64,000 nucleotides of DNA from Stromatinia cepivora. Lineage: Eukaryota > Ascomycota > Leotiomycetes > Helotiales > Sclerotiniaceae. The notes under the pieces were generated by a model. That model saw only the letters and a list, made by a program, of their open reading frames with translations. It searched no databases and was not told the origin of the DNA. The DNA lies in assembly GCA_014898415.1 (NCBI GenBank), contig RCTD01000010.1, positions 1,488,001 through 1,552,000 of the forward strand, in the 5' to 3' direction. A program made the position numbers and the translations under genes. Below, piece after piece: positions 32,296 to 45,223 of the stretch. Within the stretch, counting starts at the first letter, position 1; each line of letters starts with the position of its first letter.

Positions 32296-32624
32296 TTTAG
32301 TGAGTTTTATGCGACCGTACTAGGAATCGATACAGTGAAAATATTCGTCTTATTGTATTTCGAGGACGACTGAAGTGAATTTATTTGAAGATTGTGATAA
32401 GTGAAACTGTAAAGTAAACACCCCACAGCCTTGTCATGCAGCCAAGTCGTGATAGCAGGGCTATTGTAAACTTAGCGTTGCAAATCCACAGCAAGCCACA
32501 TCCCTTGCAAACCCAAAAAGTACACCCCTCCTTCTTCATCACCTCTCCACACACTCACTCTTCACATTTTCCTCAATTCTCCAGATAATTACCAATACTT
32601 AAAATTACGAGATTCCTCTAGAAT
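32296..32624. promoter_or_regulatory. Divergent intergenic promoter region
   Basis: 329 bases between the start of the minus-strand unknown gene and the SUZ-domain gene. The pyrimidine-rich stretch at about 32525-32585 precedes the SUZ gene ATG. Confidence 0.4.
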
Positions 32625-33520
32625 ATGAGCAAAAAATCAGCAATTCCCAGTGCCTGGGACGACGACTGGGAAACTCAAGCCGATACATGGGAATCCGCAC
32701 CTCCAACAAATAAAGTGATCGAGGAAGAACCCAAAATATCCAAGGCGGAACGATTAGCAAAACACGCCGAGATTAATAAGAAGATCTGGGAATCTGCGTA
32801 TGTTAAATTCTACGCCTATAATCTTCTTCCATATCGATTTTACGCCCTAAATAACTAATACAATTCATCAATAGCGAAACCTCAGAAGAATTTCCCTTCC
32901 TTCCACCTAATCTCGCCAAACCCGTTCCATTAGCTACACCTTACAAGGCGCCTCTTACACTTCTCTCTCGTAAACCCGCGCCTAGAACCATCACCAAAAT
33001 AGATCCTCAAACTGGTAAAACGATCACCATTGAAGCAGAGGAGGAAGAGGAAGTAATCGTTGCAGGGCCAAGTGTTGAAGAACTGCGCGAAAAGACACAA
33101 CGTGAACGAGAGGAAAAACAGAAAAAATATGATGAAGCCAGAGCCAGGATTCTAGGGACTAATTCCGCGCCAAGAAGTAATTCTGGAAATGGAAGGGGAG
33201 GTAGTGGTGGTAATAGTCCGAGGAATGGGACACCGCCTCTACAGGGAAGGGGAAGGGGCAGAGGAAATGATATTCGGAGACCAGATAGTAGACCAGATAG
33301 TAGGACTGGACAGAAGGAACTATTCGATCCGAACTATACGCCTAAGCCGGGGTCGATCACAATACAGAAGACATCTAAAAATGGGGAAGGATCACGCCCA
33401 GAGTCAGGCACATCTACACCAGTGTCACGAGAGAATGAACAAGTTATTCGAGCACCAAGGGGACCTGATGCAACAGGTAAAGGATTTGGATTCGCAAATC
33501 GAGGTGGTAAAATGAGTTGA
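32625..33520 (+). CDS. SUZ-domain RNA-binding protein (SZRD1-like)
   Basis: Exons 32625-32797 and 32875-33520, giving 272 aa. The 77-nt intron runs GTATGT...CAATAG, and the join restores KIWESAETSEEFPFLPPNLA. A charged helical segment ends in the SUZ core KKYDEARARILG. A Gly/Arg/Asn-rich region (RNGTPPLQGRGRGRG) follows, and the C-terminus carries a SUZ-C-like motif, IRAPRGPDATGKGFGFANRG. Family knowledge: SUZ domains bind RNA and are found in small eukaryotic proteins such as SZRD1. The stop codon lies 22 bases from the stop codon of the convergent nar1 gene, so the two 3' UTRs must overlap. Confidence 0.85.
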
Positions 33521-33542
33521 TTTTCTGCTCTAGAGTCACCAA

Positions 33543-35308
33543 CTACCAACCTCCGCCAATTTTACCGGCAATTTCTATTACTCTTTCGGCATCCCCGACA
33601 TTTTTGCCGACATCACTGACAACCTCCCTATATGTCGTATACACCAATCTCTCCAGATCTAGGCCCGTTGTTGTCGCCCAATGCGATAGGGTATCTTTAA
33701 TGTATGATGGTGAAATCCCTTCAACTAAATCATTACGGTCATCAACACTCGATGACTCCACATTATCTTCTCCAGAGAAGTATGCCTCATCAACCTGAGC
33801 CAGCCACATTTTCTGTTCTTGTGGACCGGCTTTCGTATCACCTTCCAACCGACTAGTATTTATCGGATCATCAACCTTGATCTGACCACCTCCATTGGTA
33901 CATCCACCTGGACATGCCATAACTTCGACATAACTATAATCAGGGCCAGAAGCTTTACCATTCGGCCGCCTAGCACTTCCAATAGGTTTACCACCAGGCA
34001 TTCGAGACGGCCTTGCTGGCTTTAGTCGTCGGACAAGATTTTGAATGTTTCGGAATCCATAATATCTAGCTGCCTTTAATAATGTCTCACCGTTATCTGC
34101 GACAACGGTATAATCCACAACATCTACATTTCGACCTTTAATCGTTTGAACGGATGATCCTCTATGCTGGGATGCAAAATAATGGAGGGCATAATGAAGA
34201 TTCCCGCCGGAAGTACCAGCGTCGCTGTTACCATTGCCACTACCTCTGCGATTGGATGGGAAGAGGAAAGAGTCTATTTTTGGATCTGGAAATGGTATGC
34301 GTGAGGATGAAGGTATTGGAGTCCGAGGCAATTTGGAAAAGTCGATGCGCCTGGAATCTGCGAGCATGAGTAATTCCTTGCTTGTGATAACAGAATCGAC
34401 ATCTCTAACACCCCTAGTTCCTGTTCCTTCCCAAACCGCGTCGGTTAATTCTTCTCGACTAGCTTCCAGCTTTTTATCGAAACATGGCATAACCGCTACA
34501 TGCCATATCCTATCAGGTGAAATGCCAAGTTTTCGACTTAAAGTCGTCTTTATAAGAGTTCCCATCAATGCTTGTGGTGATTTCATCCGTGATAAATGAG
34601 GTAAAACGTGTGGGTGTGTCTTTTCGGCGTAGCATACCCACCCAGGGCATGAAGATGTCAGGATTGGTTTCTTAGATCCGCTGTCTTTCATAGACGCTAT
34701 TACTTCCTCAGCTCCAAGTACTAAACATGCCTCTCTCGTAATATTCGTATCCACAACCCATTGAAATGCATTCCTATAAACTGCCCTATTCTTTATTCCT
34801 TTTGGCCCGCTAAGTAAATGTTCAATCATATAACCTGCTTCTCGTTCGGTAACTCCAAAAGTGGCAGCAATACTCGCTCGCGATTGCGGACTGACACTCG
34901 CAACATATATTTTCCCTCCTTGTTCTAGTCCTTCCACAGTTATACCTGTTCCCGTCGCATTTTTATGTAGACGAAGACCAGGTGCTGAATCTAATTGTGA
35001 TAATACTTCGGCATGCGATTGTAAAGATACAAGGACAGCTTCTGCAGAAGTGACGCATCCTGAACAGGCGAGACAATCTGTGAGTGATATTTGGGCGGGC
35101 GGTAAATCGGATGGAAGAGGGGCATCGGTATTGAAGGATATTTCGAGTTCCTGATGAGAATGTTAGGATGGGATAATAGGGAAAGAATGAAAATACATAC
35201 ATTATCCGCAGAAGGTTTTGCAGCCGGTAAAGTTTCGACGGGTTTTATACACGCGACTCCTGGGGAAATAAAATCGTTTAAATCGTCTGCTGAGAGAATT
35301 GCGCTCAT
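33543..35308 (-). CDS. nar1: Cytosolic Fe-S cluster assembly factor Nar1
   Basis: Exons 35201-35308 and 33543-35150 with a 50-nt intron (GTATGT...CATCAG) give 571 aa. N-terminal cluster ligands are Cys20 (GVACIKP) and Cys62, 65 and 68 (CLACSGC). The iron-hydrogenase-like core carries [28 protein letters not shown] and [13 protein letters not shown], which hold the second cluster. The C-terminal small domain ends in [13 protein letters not shown]. Nar1 is an essential member of the CIA machinery that delivers Fe-S clusters to cytosolic and nuclear proteins. A Ser/Gly-rich insertion ([16 protein letters not shown]) sits between the core halves, as in other filamentous fungi. Confidence 0.95.
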
Positions 35309-35875
35309 GGTTTCGATGATGGGTTTGCGAACGCTGGATGCGCCGCTCTTTATTTTAGGATGGAGTTCTTATGTATGATTGATATACAATATTAATATTC
35401 GAGTTTTCTATTGTTGTAAATAAAAAGGGTAGAAAATATTATCTGAATATCGGAGATGTGTAAATAAATCTCAAAGATAGATGAAAATGAGTTCAGTTAT
35501 CGGGACAAAAAATTAAAAGATTGTAAATCATTGACAATCACAATTGAGATAATTCGTCAAAAATGCATTGCGAGGGTCGGAGCACGGAGATGGAGATGGG
35601 TGGCGTTGACTAGGGTGAGGGTTTGCAGCCCCGCACTAAAATATGCAGTGCTGCCTCGCTGGTTGCCTGATATTGAAAGCAATGACGTAAGATTGTGTGG
35701 TTGTTGTCTGGTTCCTGACATGACTTGTGTTTGTTTTGTGGATGAGATCATGCTTTTGGATTTGTAGTTATAAGAGGGGTTGTCAATTCTATGATATTTC
35801 TATCCAAAATACTAGGGACATATTAATCGTGCTCGAGATTACACCAAACCTCTCCATCTAGCACTTGTAATAATT
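35309..35875. other. Intergenic
   Basis: Region between nar1 and the small membrane-protein gene, both transcribed away from it. No gene recognised. Confidence 0.5.
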
Positions 35876-36542
35876 ATGGATGTATGGCACAATCCGAGAT
35901 ATATATCAGAACGTGCTTGACTGACTTCCCTACTAGGTATTTTACTCGTACACATATGGAACAGCAGGATGGCTGGCGTTACAAGCAGTTCCATTAATCC
36001 TATCTCCTACCATCATCATCGCTATGCTCTCACCTGAAGTTCGAGATGCTACCTGTGAGTCCATTGCATACCTTTCAAATCTCCATAGTTCTACTAACAG
36101 CTCCCTCCCAGCACTCGAAGAATACTTTTCCAGATCCCTGGGCATAACACTACTCACCCTCGGTATCCTAATCGTCCTCCTAACCGGTTCCGTCCCGCTC
36201 ACCTCCTCCCTCTCCGATACTGCCTCCTCCGCAGTCACCTCCTCAGCCAGTGACCCCAAAGCTCCCTATGCGGTTCCCGTCCTCACGATTTCTACCATTT
36301 ATCATGGTTTAATAGCTTTTTACTGCTATGCGCGCTACACAACAAGTGGTACTTTTACCTTTGCTTTGGGCTCGATTGGTTCGACGACATTATTCGCCAT
36401 AGGGGGATGGTGTATACTTTTTGGGACGGAGAGTGGAAGGATTAGTAAGAAGACGGGAGCGGATAAGAGGACGAGTGGGTGGCCGTTTGGGAATCAGGAG
36501 AGTGCGGGTGCGAGAAAGAGGGCTCTCAGGAGGGGGTTGTGA
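35876..36542 (+). CDS. Small fungal multi-span membrane protein
   Basis: Proposed exons 35876-35881 (ATG GAT only), 35937-36054 and 36112-36542, giving 184 aa. Intron 1 is 55 nt (GTATGG...ACTAG, CTGAC branch) and intron 2 is 57 nt (GTGAGT...CCCAG, CTAAC). The join gives MDVFYSYTYGTAGWLALQAV, then hydrophobic segments around residues 12-32, 50-72 and 90-140, and a basic C-terminal tail (ARKRALRRGL). The second intron and everything after it are well supported. The six-base first exon is inferred from the need for an in-frame ATG and intact splice signals. Role unknown; similar small membrane proteins are common hypothetical genes in ascomycetes. Confidence 0.6.
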
Positions 36543-37479
36543 GGTGTTGGTGAGGGGGGTAGGAAGTTTAAAAGGAATTGTATATTTGGGGAAACAATGA
36601 CTTTATGAAATTTTTCAAGGATTTTGTATTATGTTGATATCATTTTGAGATTCAATACATACCTACTTAGGTATTGTTTGGTTACCCAACTGCACAAATC
36701 TTTCTCAAATCAATACAGAGTAAATACCCTAGCAGCACACTTCATCACACCTCTCCATACCCAAGTATATCCTATCCACATATTCCCAACACTCAATCCG
36801 CGATGTATTCGTGTCGGGGAAACTAAAAAGACTACGAGCTTAAAGCACACATACATACCAAGCACGGCGTTAAGCATCTCACCAAACGACCGGTATCTCC
36901 TTCCCAAGCAACTACTCGATTTCTCTATCTCTAGCATCGGACTTTCCACACTTTCTGACATCACGGCTGCACGAGTAGGTAATCTTACTTTCTACACTAT
37001 CGATAAAAATCTCATCAATTGCATACGGTATCTGGTTGCAGGATAGGTATCTGACAATACTTCGGCCGATGTTGAAATATACCTGGTGATAAATCAACCG
37101 CATGCATGGACTTAATCACTAACCCCGAGTTCCAGCTTACCTCACCATTAGCCAGCTACCAGGGAGAAACGCAACCCCCACTCCCCTCCAATTACCGAAT
37201 ATGGAAGTACAGTTACTGTGAACTTTGTACTGGAATTCCTGATGAGATAATGTATAACGTAACCACCGAAAATGTCAAGTAAGTGAGGGGCAGTAGAGTA
37301 TATAAAGAGTGTTTGTGTCTGCATTTTTATTTCCATCAGTAACAGCTAGTTCTACTGCATTGGTTCTTCTTCAATTTTAACTGCAGTGTAAATACCCCTC
37401 CGAAAAATCAAACCTCAATCGATTAGACAACTACAACAAAACAACATAAAGTGACAGCAAGAGAATAAAAGCAGGCAAA
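36543..37479. other. Intergenic
   Basis: No supported gene; an open frame at 36624-37046 has no protein-like features. The last 150 bases are the probable promoter/leader of the aldo-keto reductase gene. Confidence 0.5.
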
Positions 37480-38606
37480 ATGGTTCAATTACTCGGAAAA
37501 GACATTGGTACCATTGGGTACGGCATGATGGGTATGTCCTCCTCCTTTCCCCTCCCCACCTCGTCCCCAATACCCTCTCGAATACCCAACTAACCCTCCC
37601 TCCTAGGTCTCTCATGGCGTCCAGAACCCCAATCCCTCGAAGAAAGCATCAAAACCCTAAAATCTGCCCTCGAACATGGCTGCAATTTCTGGAACGGTGG
37701 ACAATTCTACGGAACCCCTGAATACAATTCCCTTACTATCTGCAAGGCCTACTTTACAAAGTATCCTGAAGATGCCGATAAAGTAGTCTTGAGTATCAAA
37801 GGTGGTATAGATTTACAAAAGTTCGTGCCGGATGGAAGTCCAGAGGGGGTGAGGAAGAGTGTGGATACATGTTTAGCACTCTTAGGAGGAACGAAAAAAA
37901 TCGATATCTTTGAGTGTGCTAGGGTGGATAAGAATACGCCGATTGAGACTACGATGAAGGTTTTAGAGGAGGAATATGTGAAGACGGGGAAGATTGGGGG
38001 TATTTCGTTGAGTGAGTGTTCGGCAGAGACGGTGCGTAGAGCTGCGAAGGTTACGAAGATTGTGGCTTGTGAGGTGGAAGTTGCTTTGTCTACGTTGAAT
38101 ATTTTTCAAAATGGGGTTGCAAAAGCTTGTGCTGAACATGATATCTTGGTTGTTGCGTATGTAATTTCCTTTCGATATGGATGATGATAATTGTATGGCT
38201 AATGAAACACAGATACTCACCGTTAGGCCGAGGATTATTGACCGGTACGATTCAAAAGCCAGAAGATATCCCTGAGGGGGACCCTCGTAAAGCATATCCT
38301 CGATTCCAGAAAGAACACTTCGAAGCCAACAAGAAGCTTTCTGATGCAGTGAAAAAGCTTGCGGAGGAAAAGAAATGCACATTGCCTCAAATTGCTATAA
38401 ATTGGCTCACGGCAATTTCAAAGAAGGACGGTAATCCAGAGATTATCCCAATCCCCGGCGCTACTACAATCAACCGCATCGAGGAGAATTCAAAGGAAGT
38501 ATCTTTAAGTGTTGATGATTTGGAGGAGCTTGAATCGATTTTGAAGAAATTCCCAAGTTCGGGACCTCGTTATGGGAAGGAGCAATCAGCAATGCTGGAA
38601 GGTTAA
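37480..38606 (+). CDS. Aldo-keto reductase, pyridoxal reductase type (Plr1/AKR8)
   Basis: Exons 37480-37531, 37607-38156 and 38213-38606, giving 331 aa. Introns are 75 nt (GTATGT...TCCTAG, CTAAC branch) and 56 nt (GTATGT...CACAG). The TIM-barrel reductase motifs run in order: IGTIGYGMMGLSWRP, GCNFWNGGQFYGTPEYNSL (catalytic Tyr), VVLSIKGG (the family's catalytic Lys), IDIFECARVD, GKIGGISLSECSA, CEVEVALS, VVAYSPLGRGLLTG and IPIPGATTINRIEEN (NADPH site). Fission yeast Plr1 reduces pyridoxal to pyridoxine with NADPH and is the closest described type I recognise; the exact substrate here is inferred. Confidence 0.88.
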
Positions 38607-39251
38607 AGGCCTTGGTGAAAGGAGAGGAGTTAGCAATGATGAAACGGGAGAGTGAAGCAGCGTAAAGAAATAAGTATTAAAATTAGAGCTCAGAATAAAA
38701 TTGTGTAATGTGTTTGTGTCGACCTTAAGATGCAGTTGCCTCCATCCATCCGAATTGCAGAACTCGAAGGTTATTCATCATCGCGGAAGTGTAGGAAAGA
38801 AAGAGATGCAATAAATGTTGAGCTTACCTAAATAGTACTATCTCATGCAGAGGTCTACAATACTGCATTGCTACAGCTGCATTATGCCTTCATGATCAAG
38901 AGTTCAAGAGTATCGCAATTGCGAAAGTTGATTGGATTGTGTGTGATATGAAGTAAAATATTTTAAATGAAGATGGGAAAGAAAATTGTTAAGGTTAAGG
39001 TCACCAGTGATTAAGAAAAGTGGACAGTGCTACTCAAGTAGTAAGCTTGACGGAAAGATCCGAGAGCTTTTGGCATCCTTCGTGACAAGAACATCATTGA
39101 GTGCAACTAAAACTGCATATTCGCAAAGCTTCTTTAAACACAAACTAAACTCGAACAACTCACCTTTCACCCTCAACCTTAGGATTTGCACCTTTAGCGC
39201 ACCTGCAGTCATTAATTTCACTAAACAATTGTTACTTTTGACTTCTTCAAC
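38607..39251. other. Intergenic
   Basis: Spacer between the reductase and C2H2 genes. The plus-strand frame crossing 38986-39702 is a shadow of the C2H2 gene leader and exon. Nothing else seen. Confidence 0.5.
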
Positions 39252-40483
39252 ATGGCAGACGACTCACCTCCAGGATCTCCCCTCTCAGATCTTTCCTCAG
39301 ACGCATTCGAGATTGACGAAGAAAACGAACGGATGGCTGCAGAAACTCTTATGCCGCCCGCGAAAAGACAAAAGACAAGTAGCGACGAATCTTTACGCGC
39401 CGTTCACACATCTCGCAATATTAAAATGGAGGGAACAGATGGTTATTGTTCTAGTGATACTGAAGGAGATATCCCGGATTCTCCAAGCATTATTCAACGA
39501 CCGGAGGATGCTCTTGATGATTTACATGAACAGGTTACGGTTTGCGCATGGCTTGGATGTACTAAAGGAGATTTGGGAGATATGGATCAGCTGGTTGATC
39601 ATTTACATCATGATCACATCGATTCGAGACCCAAGAAATATACATGCGAGTGGTTGGGTTGTCCAAGGAAAAGCCAACCTCAAGCAAGTGCTTATGCTTT
39701 GAAGGCACATATGAGAAGTCATACTGGAGAAAAGCCATTCTATTGCGCCTTACCTGGTTTGTTCTCGCCAAGTGAATATTTAAATCAAAGCTAACAAGTA
39801 TACTAGAATGCGATCGCGCTTTTACACGTTCTGATGCTCTTGCCAAACACATGCGAACAGTTCACGAAACCGAAGCTCTTCGTCCTTCCGATCCTATTCC
39901 AAAACATATACATGATATTTCAAGACCCGGCCACTCTCAACCCAAAGTCGTCATGAAGCCATTTCCGGATGCAAATCCCGTCGCAGGAGCACAAATCTCA
40001 CCCTTAGTTGACCCTTTGTCATTGGCAACATCATATCCTCCTGAGCTAGGAATCACTTTGGAAGAAGAAGCAAAAGGACCAGTTGAACTTTGGAAATTAC
40101 TCCGTAAGCAAATACAATGGGCAGAGGAAGAAGGCGAGGCGTTAAGGAAACAATGCGAGTTTATGGAAGAGTTGAGGAAAAGAGAATGGATGGAAAAGGA
40201 AGTTATACTTGATAGTGCCATCGCAAAAGATTTGGAATGGCATGAGAGAAGGAAGGAGGTCTTGGCTGGGCTTGCGAAGCTTCCAATGGGGGAAGAAAAT
40301 TACGCCATGAACGAGGGCTCAAACTCACCAAGTATCCGCGGACTTGGTTGTACACCCAATAGGGCTATGTCTCCAAATGGCGGCACTCCTTTCTCACCTA
40401 GAGATCTGACACCTTTAGAGCAGAGCCAAGGACCTGTCGAAACAGATGCGGCGGAGGTTTTGGCGTATATGGCTCATGCTTAA
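39252..40483 (+). CDS. C2H2 zinc-finger protein, possibly an INO80-associated (Iec1-like) subunit
   Basis: Exons 39252-39756 and 39807-40483, giving 393 aa. The 50-nt intron runs GTTTGT...ACTAG with a CTAAC branch; the join restores YCALPECDRAFTRSDALAKH. The acidic N-terminus has a nuclear-localisation-like PPAKRQK. Zinc fingers follow: CAWLGC...DHLHHDH (about 97-118), CEWLGCPRKS...LKAHMRSHTGEKPF (about 129-158) and ECDRAFTRSDALAKHMRTVH. The C-terminal half is a charged coiled segment (WKLLRKQIQWAEEEGEALRK) and then a Ser/Pro-rich tail. The WLGC-type GLI/YY1-like fingers plus coiled region resemble proteins annotated as INO80 subunit Iec1/Ies in filamentous fungi; this identity is tentative. 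Confidence 0.8.
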
Positions 40484-43400
40484 ATACGGCATGGGGAGGG
40501 AAGGGAATGGAAGGAAAAGCGAAATACCAAACTGATCTTCTACATATCCAATCTTTAGAAGGATATTAAGGTAATGAGTTCTCTAGGAGTAAAACGGTTA
40601 CGAAAAATCACGAATTAACGGATATTAATTCGGGGAATTGGAATGGGAATTATGGTAAGCATGGCGTTTTCTGGAGCCATGTAAAATGGGAATGCAGGGG
40701 ATCTGCTCCTGTGTGGAATGATATTTTACTAGAATACTGAAATACTAGGACGATGATTAATATCATGATGATTGTTTGAGCGGTGTTTTGTGAGATGTGG
40801 AACCTTTGAATTTGGATAGTAGATATCGGAATTTGTAGGGAGGTTAGGTTAGATGGCGAGCGAGAAGTTTACTTTTTATGTTTTTCCTGATGATCCACAT
40901 TCATGATGATCTATATTCATTCATATCTACTCATAAAAAGCCTCTAGAGGATACTGGCTACTCAGAACACCTGTAAGTGTAAGGGAAAAAATACATTTGA
41001 CTTATTGTTGTCTAGTTGATACCCCACTCTTATGCAAGCGACGTAGCAAAGCAAACTTCAATGGTAATGATAACCTGCACCCGAACACCAATCCCAGCCT
41101 TTGCTTGCGGCCCTTCTAAGCTTAGTGAGATATTTTCCATGAACATGGTATATCTACTCTATAAATGGAGACCATTTCTCACTGTGAAGTCTATAAGCAT
41201 AGATATCACCCTCTTTGTCAATATTCCTGAAGTACTACAGCCGAAACCTGTTCCAGCCTTGTGAAGTCTCAAAGTCCAATTACCCTTCGAGAGCTCTGAT
41301 ATGCTTTCGAGGAAATCCCTAAATAAGTAAATGTATGGTTACATATATCCCACTCCTTCAGTCCTGCGCGGTTTAATTTTGAAAGCTTGATGCAAGTCAA
41401 ATTCATGAAAGTATGAATACAGTCTTCAGTTTCGTTGTCATTAGAATTGATCATTACTTGGTCTATTCAATTATCATCTCAAGGAGATATTCCAACCATG
41501 ATAACAGCAAGAAAAGACGTCTTGGGCTTTGAAAAGGCTCAGTCTCATGTATTTACAGAGCCACACAGCTTGTTTTATGAAGCCATATCTGCGATCATAT
41601 TTTACATCCACCACAGTCCCCTGAGACGCGCGTGAGACATTTATAAAATTACTTACTGTAAAAATCAGTGTTCGCTTGGACTTATATATATACCTCTCCA
41701 GTCAACTCATAGACGAGAACGGAGGATATGAGTGATCTCGGGATGGAGTAGCTTCACTAACTTACATACACAATCCTTGAGGAAACTACACTGAAGTTTT
41801 CAGTGGGTCTAAATATACAGCTTTCTAGCCAGTAGACTGTGCGTTAGTGTAGTGATAATTCCAGCTTCTGTTATTTGTGAGTATCTATAAATATCATTCT
41901 AGCTACCATGTACTTTGCTATAACAAAGAGACAAGAAGACCCAGAGCGCGACCATGGCTGCAGTGATCACAAATTCTACCTCAGTATTTTAGTTTATTTG
42001 AAGCTTGTAATAAGTTAGCAATCATATCAAGTACTATGGTGAATTCAACTTGATAATTTATTACCGCTGAATGTGTTCTCTTGTCGATTTTTCCTCCTCA
42101 TGTTGTCTGGTCTTTGCAAGTCCTATAAGTATGAAATGTCAGAACGAATGGAAACTCTTTGTGAGAAACTGCGGATTTGGCAGAAACACGCTATTCGTAC
42201 TCGAAGGGCTAAAATTTGAATTCCGGGCTCCATGTGAAGCTCTATTGCAGTTCCGCATGTGTCGCTTGGGGTTCTCTGTTGGGGTGATCTCGTCTATATA
42301 AGAGCTTTTGATAATCATGAGAATCTTACTTACCATTCTCGATGCAGTATTTAAAGGATGCAGGGATACCCGGCACAAGACCGACCTTGGTCGGCCAAAT
42401 ATTGTGATTCTAGCAACGAGTCTTTGAGTCTGAAAGGGGCAATTCAAATTAATGTAGTCACCACTGTGACCCAATACGCAGATAGAGCGTATACGCAACA
42501 GCAAAAAGAAAGATAGAAAAGAGAAAGCGGCGCGACACTTGATGAAGGAGAGTTTATTCTAGACTGGAAGTATAGATTAAAATATGAATCGGTGGAGACA
42601 GATGGATTACATACTCACTATCATCTATTTCAAACTGAGATAACACTGTAAAATCTACCGACTGATTATTGACAGCATATAAAATCTATAACAACAACTA
42701 GTAGCACCTCAAAGGACATCCGAGCACCTAATCTTACTACCTACCATAGGTACACAATATCAAAGTAGGGAACTGGGCTTATTTATTATAGCAAAGCCAC
42801 CATATATTGTCTGGGAACCATACATCTACACAGCTAGAACTCAGGAAGAAAATAGGTCCTTGATTCTAAGAATATATATACCCTCGCTACTACTCTCCCC
42901 TTCCCCAGTCTCCGTGAGTATATGACAGATTCACATCCCTACCCACCCCATGATAAATGCACCACAGAGAAAATTCACTCTTGAACAAAGAAACACTAGC
43001 ACATCACTCCAGTATTGACTTTCACATAGACTCATCGAAAGTATATAAATACCATGAGAAGTTGAAGAGTTCAATCTACTAGGACCCAGATATTGAACAA
43101 ATTCTTGTCGAATATGAGGAATTTGTTTGAGAGTTGATGGTAAATTGAGATATTAGCTCCTTCAATGATTGTTATCTCAAGGATTTAAAGAAGAGACCAT
43201 ATCTTCTCAGAGATATTTGAGGTTGTCATCTGAAGTATTATTGAATCAAGTCAAGAGATGACAAAAAAGCGAGTGACAGTAAAACACAAGTTGATGATGA
43301 CACTGTCAGTGGTGGGAAAACTATATCCGTATCATCAACAACAATAAATTCCCCCTCTTCTCACCGATATTCCAAGTCCTACCCCCCTAGAACCCGCACT

Positions 43401-43823
43401 GTGGTTCGAGTATAAAGATTATAAATCTACACTGATACTCCTTGCTGCCTAGACCCTCGTATTGGTTGAAGCCAATTATTCCCAGTCCATTCTTCCAATA
43501 CATTCGTTGCCCCGGGGCCGTTCTAAAACCCACATTCTGAGATAAAATGTAAGATTAACTCTACAACAATGCAGTACATAGCAGAAATAGGAAGGACAGG
43601 TAAAGTTCAAAGAAGAGAGAACTTTTGTATCAATGGTCTAACATTGTATTCTTACTTAAAATGCAAGATTGCTCAAAAAGATCAGAACTTATCCCTACTA
43701 GAGATTACATCAAAACAAATAAATATTATTCCCCGCCATAATTCGAAGCAAAGCAACATATGAAAATTCCACCCAAGAAAACTTCTCTACAATTTCTCAT
43801 TCCCATTTCTCAAAACAAGACTT
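40484..43823. other. Longest gene-free stretch, 3.3 kb
   Basis: AT-rich. Only short scattered frames on both strands, none with coherent composition or splice-joined continuation. No tRNA, transposon terminal repeat or recognisable reverse transcriptase/transposase remnant was found. Confidence 0.45.
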
Positions 43824-45223
43824 TCAAACATCAACTAATTTCTCCTTCTCTCCACTCGCAGCCTCCCTCTTACCTCCCTTTTCAATCCTTTCCTTTACCT
43901 CCCCCGTCCTTCCCTTCCCCCCATCCCCACTAAACTCCTCATCCACACTATCATCCTCCCACCTCCTCGCGCCCTCCACATCCCCGCGATCAATCCTCCC
44001 ACTAACCTCTTTCTCCCTCGCCTTTTCATTTCTCAACCTCTCTCTCTCCTTTTTCGCTTCTGCTTTTCTAATTTCCAATTTATCTTCTCTCTCTCTTTCC
44101 TTCTCCCTCTCTCCAATTTTTTCCTTCTCTTTTTCCCTAATCCTCTTCTCATCTCTAGGTTTTGCATCTGCATTCTTATCCCTGCATTTTCCCGAAGCTC
44201 CCTTGAGTTTGAGTAATTTTTCCATCTCCCGTAATCTCTCTAATACCCTTTCACCTTCCAAGATTCCAATTCCCATTCCCACCCCTCTTTCCATCTCTCT
44301 TTCCCTCACCTCTCTCCCAACAATCCCCACAATCCCCCCATTCCTATTACTCCTCTCCCTCACCCTCTCCATCCTCTCCATCCCACCCACCACATCCCCC
44401 TCCAACCCTCCATCCCTCAATCTATCCAACCCCCTCCCTCTCCCTCTCTCAAACCCCGGAAAAAACCCCAAATTCTCCTTCTTAAACCAATCAGGCCAAT
44501 CACTCAACCCAATCAATCCCAATTCAAATCTCGTCCGAGGCATCACATGTTTATAACGACAATTATCACCCCATTTGCATCTTCGGTTGTGGGTACACCA
44601 GTGTCTGCATGTTTGTTGTTGCGCTTGTTGTTGTGTGCCCAATGAGGATGTGCTGTGGTTTTGAATGCGAGGGTTGGGGGCGTGGATTGATGTTGAGAGG
44701 CCGGGTGGGGAGTGTTGTTTGGAGGATGGAGGTCTGGGTTGCGTGGTCATGGTAGAGAATCGGATAGGTAAAAGAAGAGGACTTGAAACCGTTGTATCGG
44801 ATCTATTTCCAACTTATTAGCAAACATCATCCTCACAATACTCATACCCCTCCATTACATCCACCCACACTCAAAAACAAAAGCAAATACAAAAACTTAC
44901 CCACTGCTCCCTGTCACCACATCTTCCTCCTCCTCCCCCTCCTCCTCCTCCTTCTCCAGCCCAATCAATCCATAAAACCCCTCCCCACCTCCCCCCTGCA
45001 GACCCAAATTCAACATTCCCCCCGTCTCCACCAAATCTAAACTCCTCGGTACCCCCACCAAATCCACACCTAGAGGTAATTCATCAACCGCCACTAGCGG
45101 CACTACTTCTCCTGATTTGCGTACTATGAAGTATCCTGGTCGAGGACCTTGGGGCGATGTCGAAAGATCTTGAACCGAGCGGTCTCGAGCCGGAACCTCT
45201 CTTTTGTTGAGTTTAGTGGACAT
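43824..45223 (-). CDS. CCCH zinc-finger protein with long charged C-terminus
   Basis: Exons 44901-45223 and 43824-44802, giving 433 aa. The 98-nt intron runs GTAAGT...AATAG; the join reads VVTGSSGSDTTVSSPLLLPI. The N-terminal half has an acidic run (EKEEEEGEEEED). A single C-x5-C-x5-C-x3-H finger lies at about Cys177, Cys183, Cys189 and His193 (within CTHNRRCKWGDNCRYKH), preceded by an extra Cys at 173. It continues into MPRTRFELGLIGLSDWPDWF. The remainder is highly charged, with Glu/Lys/Arg blocks (KEKEKIGEREKEREREDKLE) predicted as helix or coiled coil. CCCH fingers of this kind usually bind RNA. Specific partner unknown. An alternative ATG three codons upstream is possible. Confidence 0.82.

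Noticed and set aside
38986..39702. 238-codon plus-strand frame overlapping the C2H2 gene
   Set aside because: Different frame from the zinc-finger exon, which has clear C2H2 motifs and a proper intron.
44203..44556. Plus-strand frame rich in Pro/Ser/Leu
   Set aside because: Antisense of the Arg/Glu-rich CCCH protein exon.
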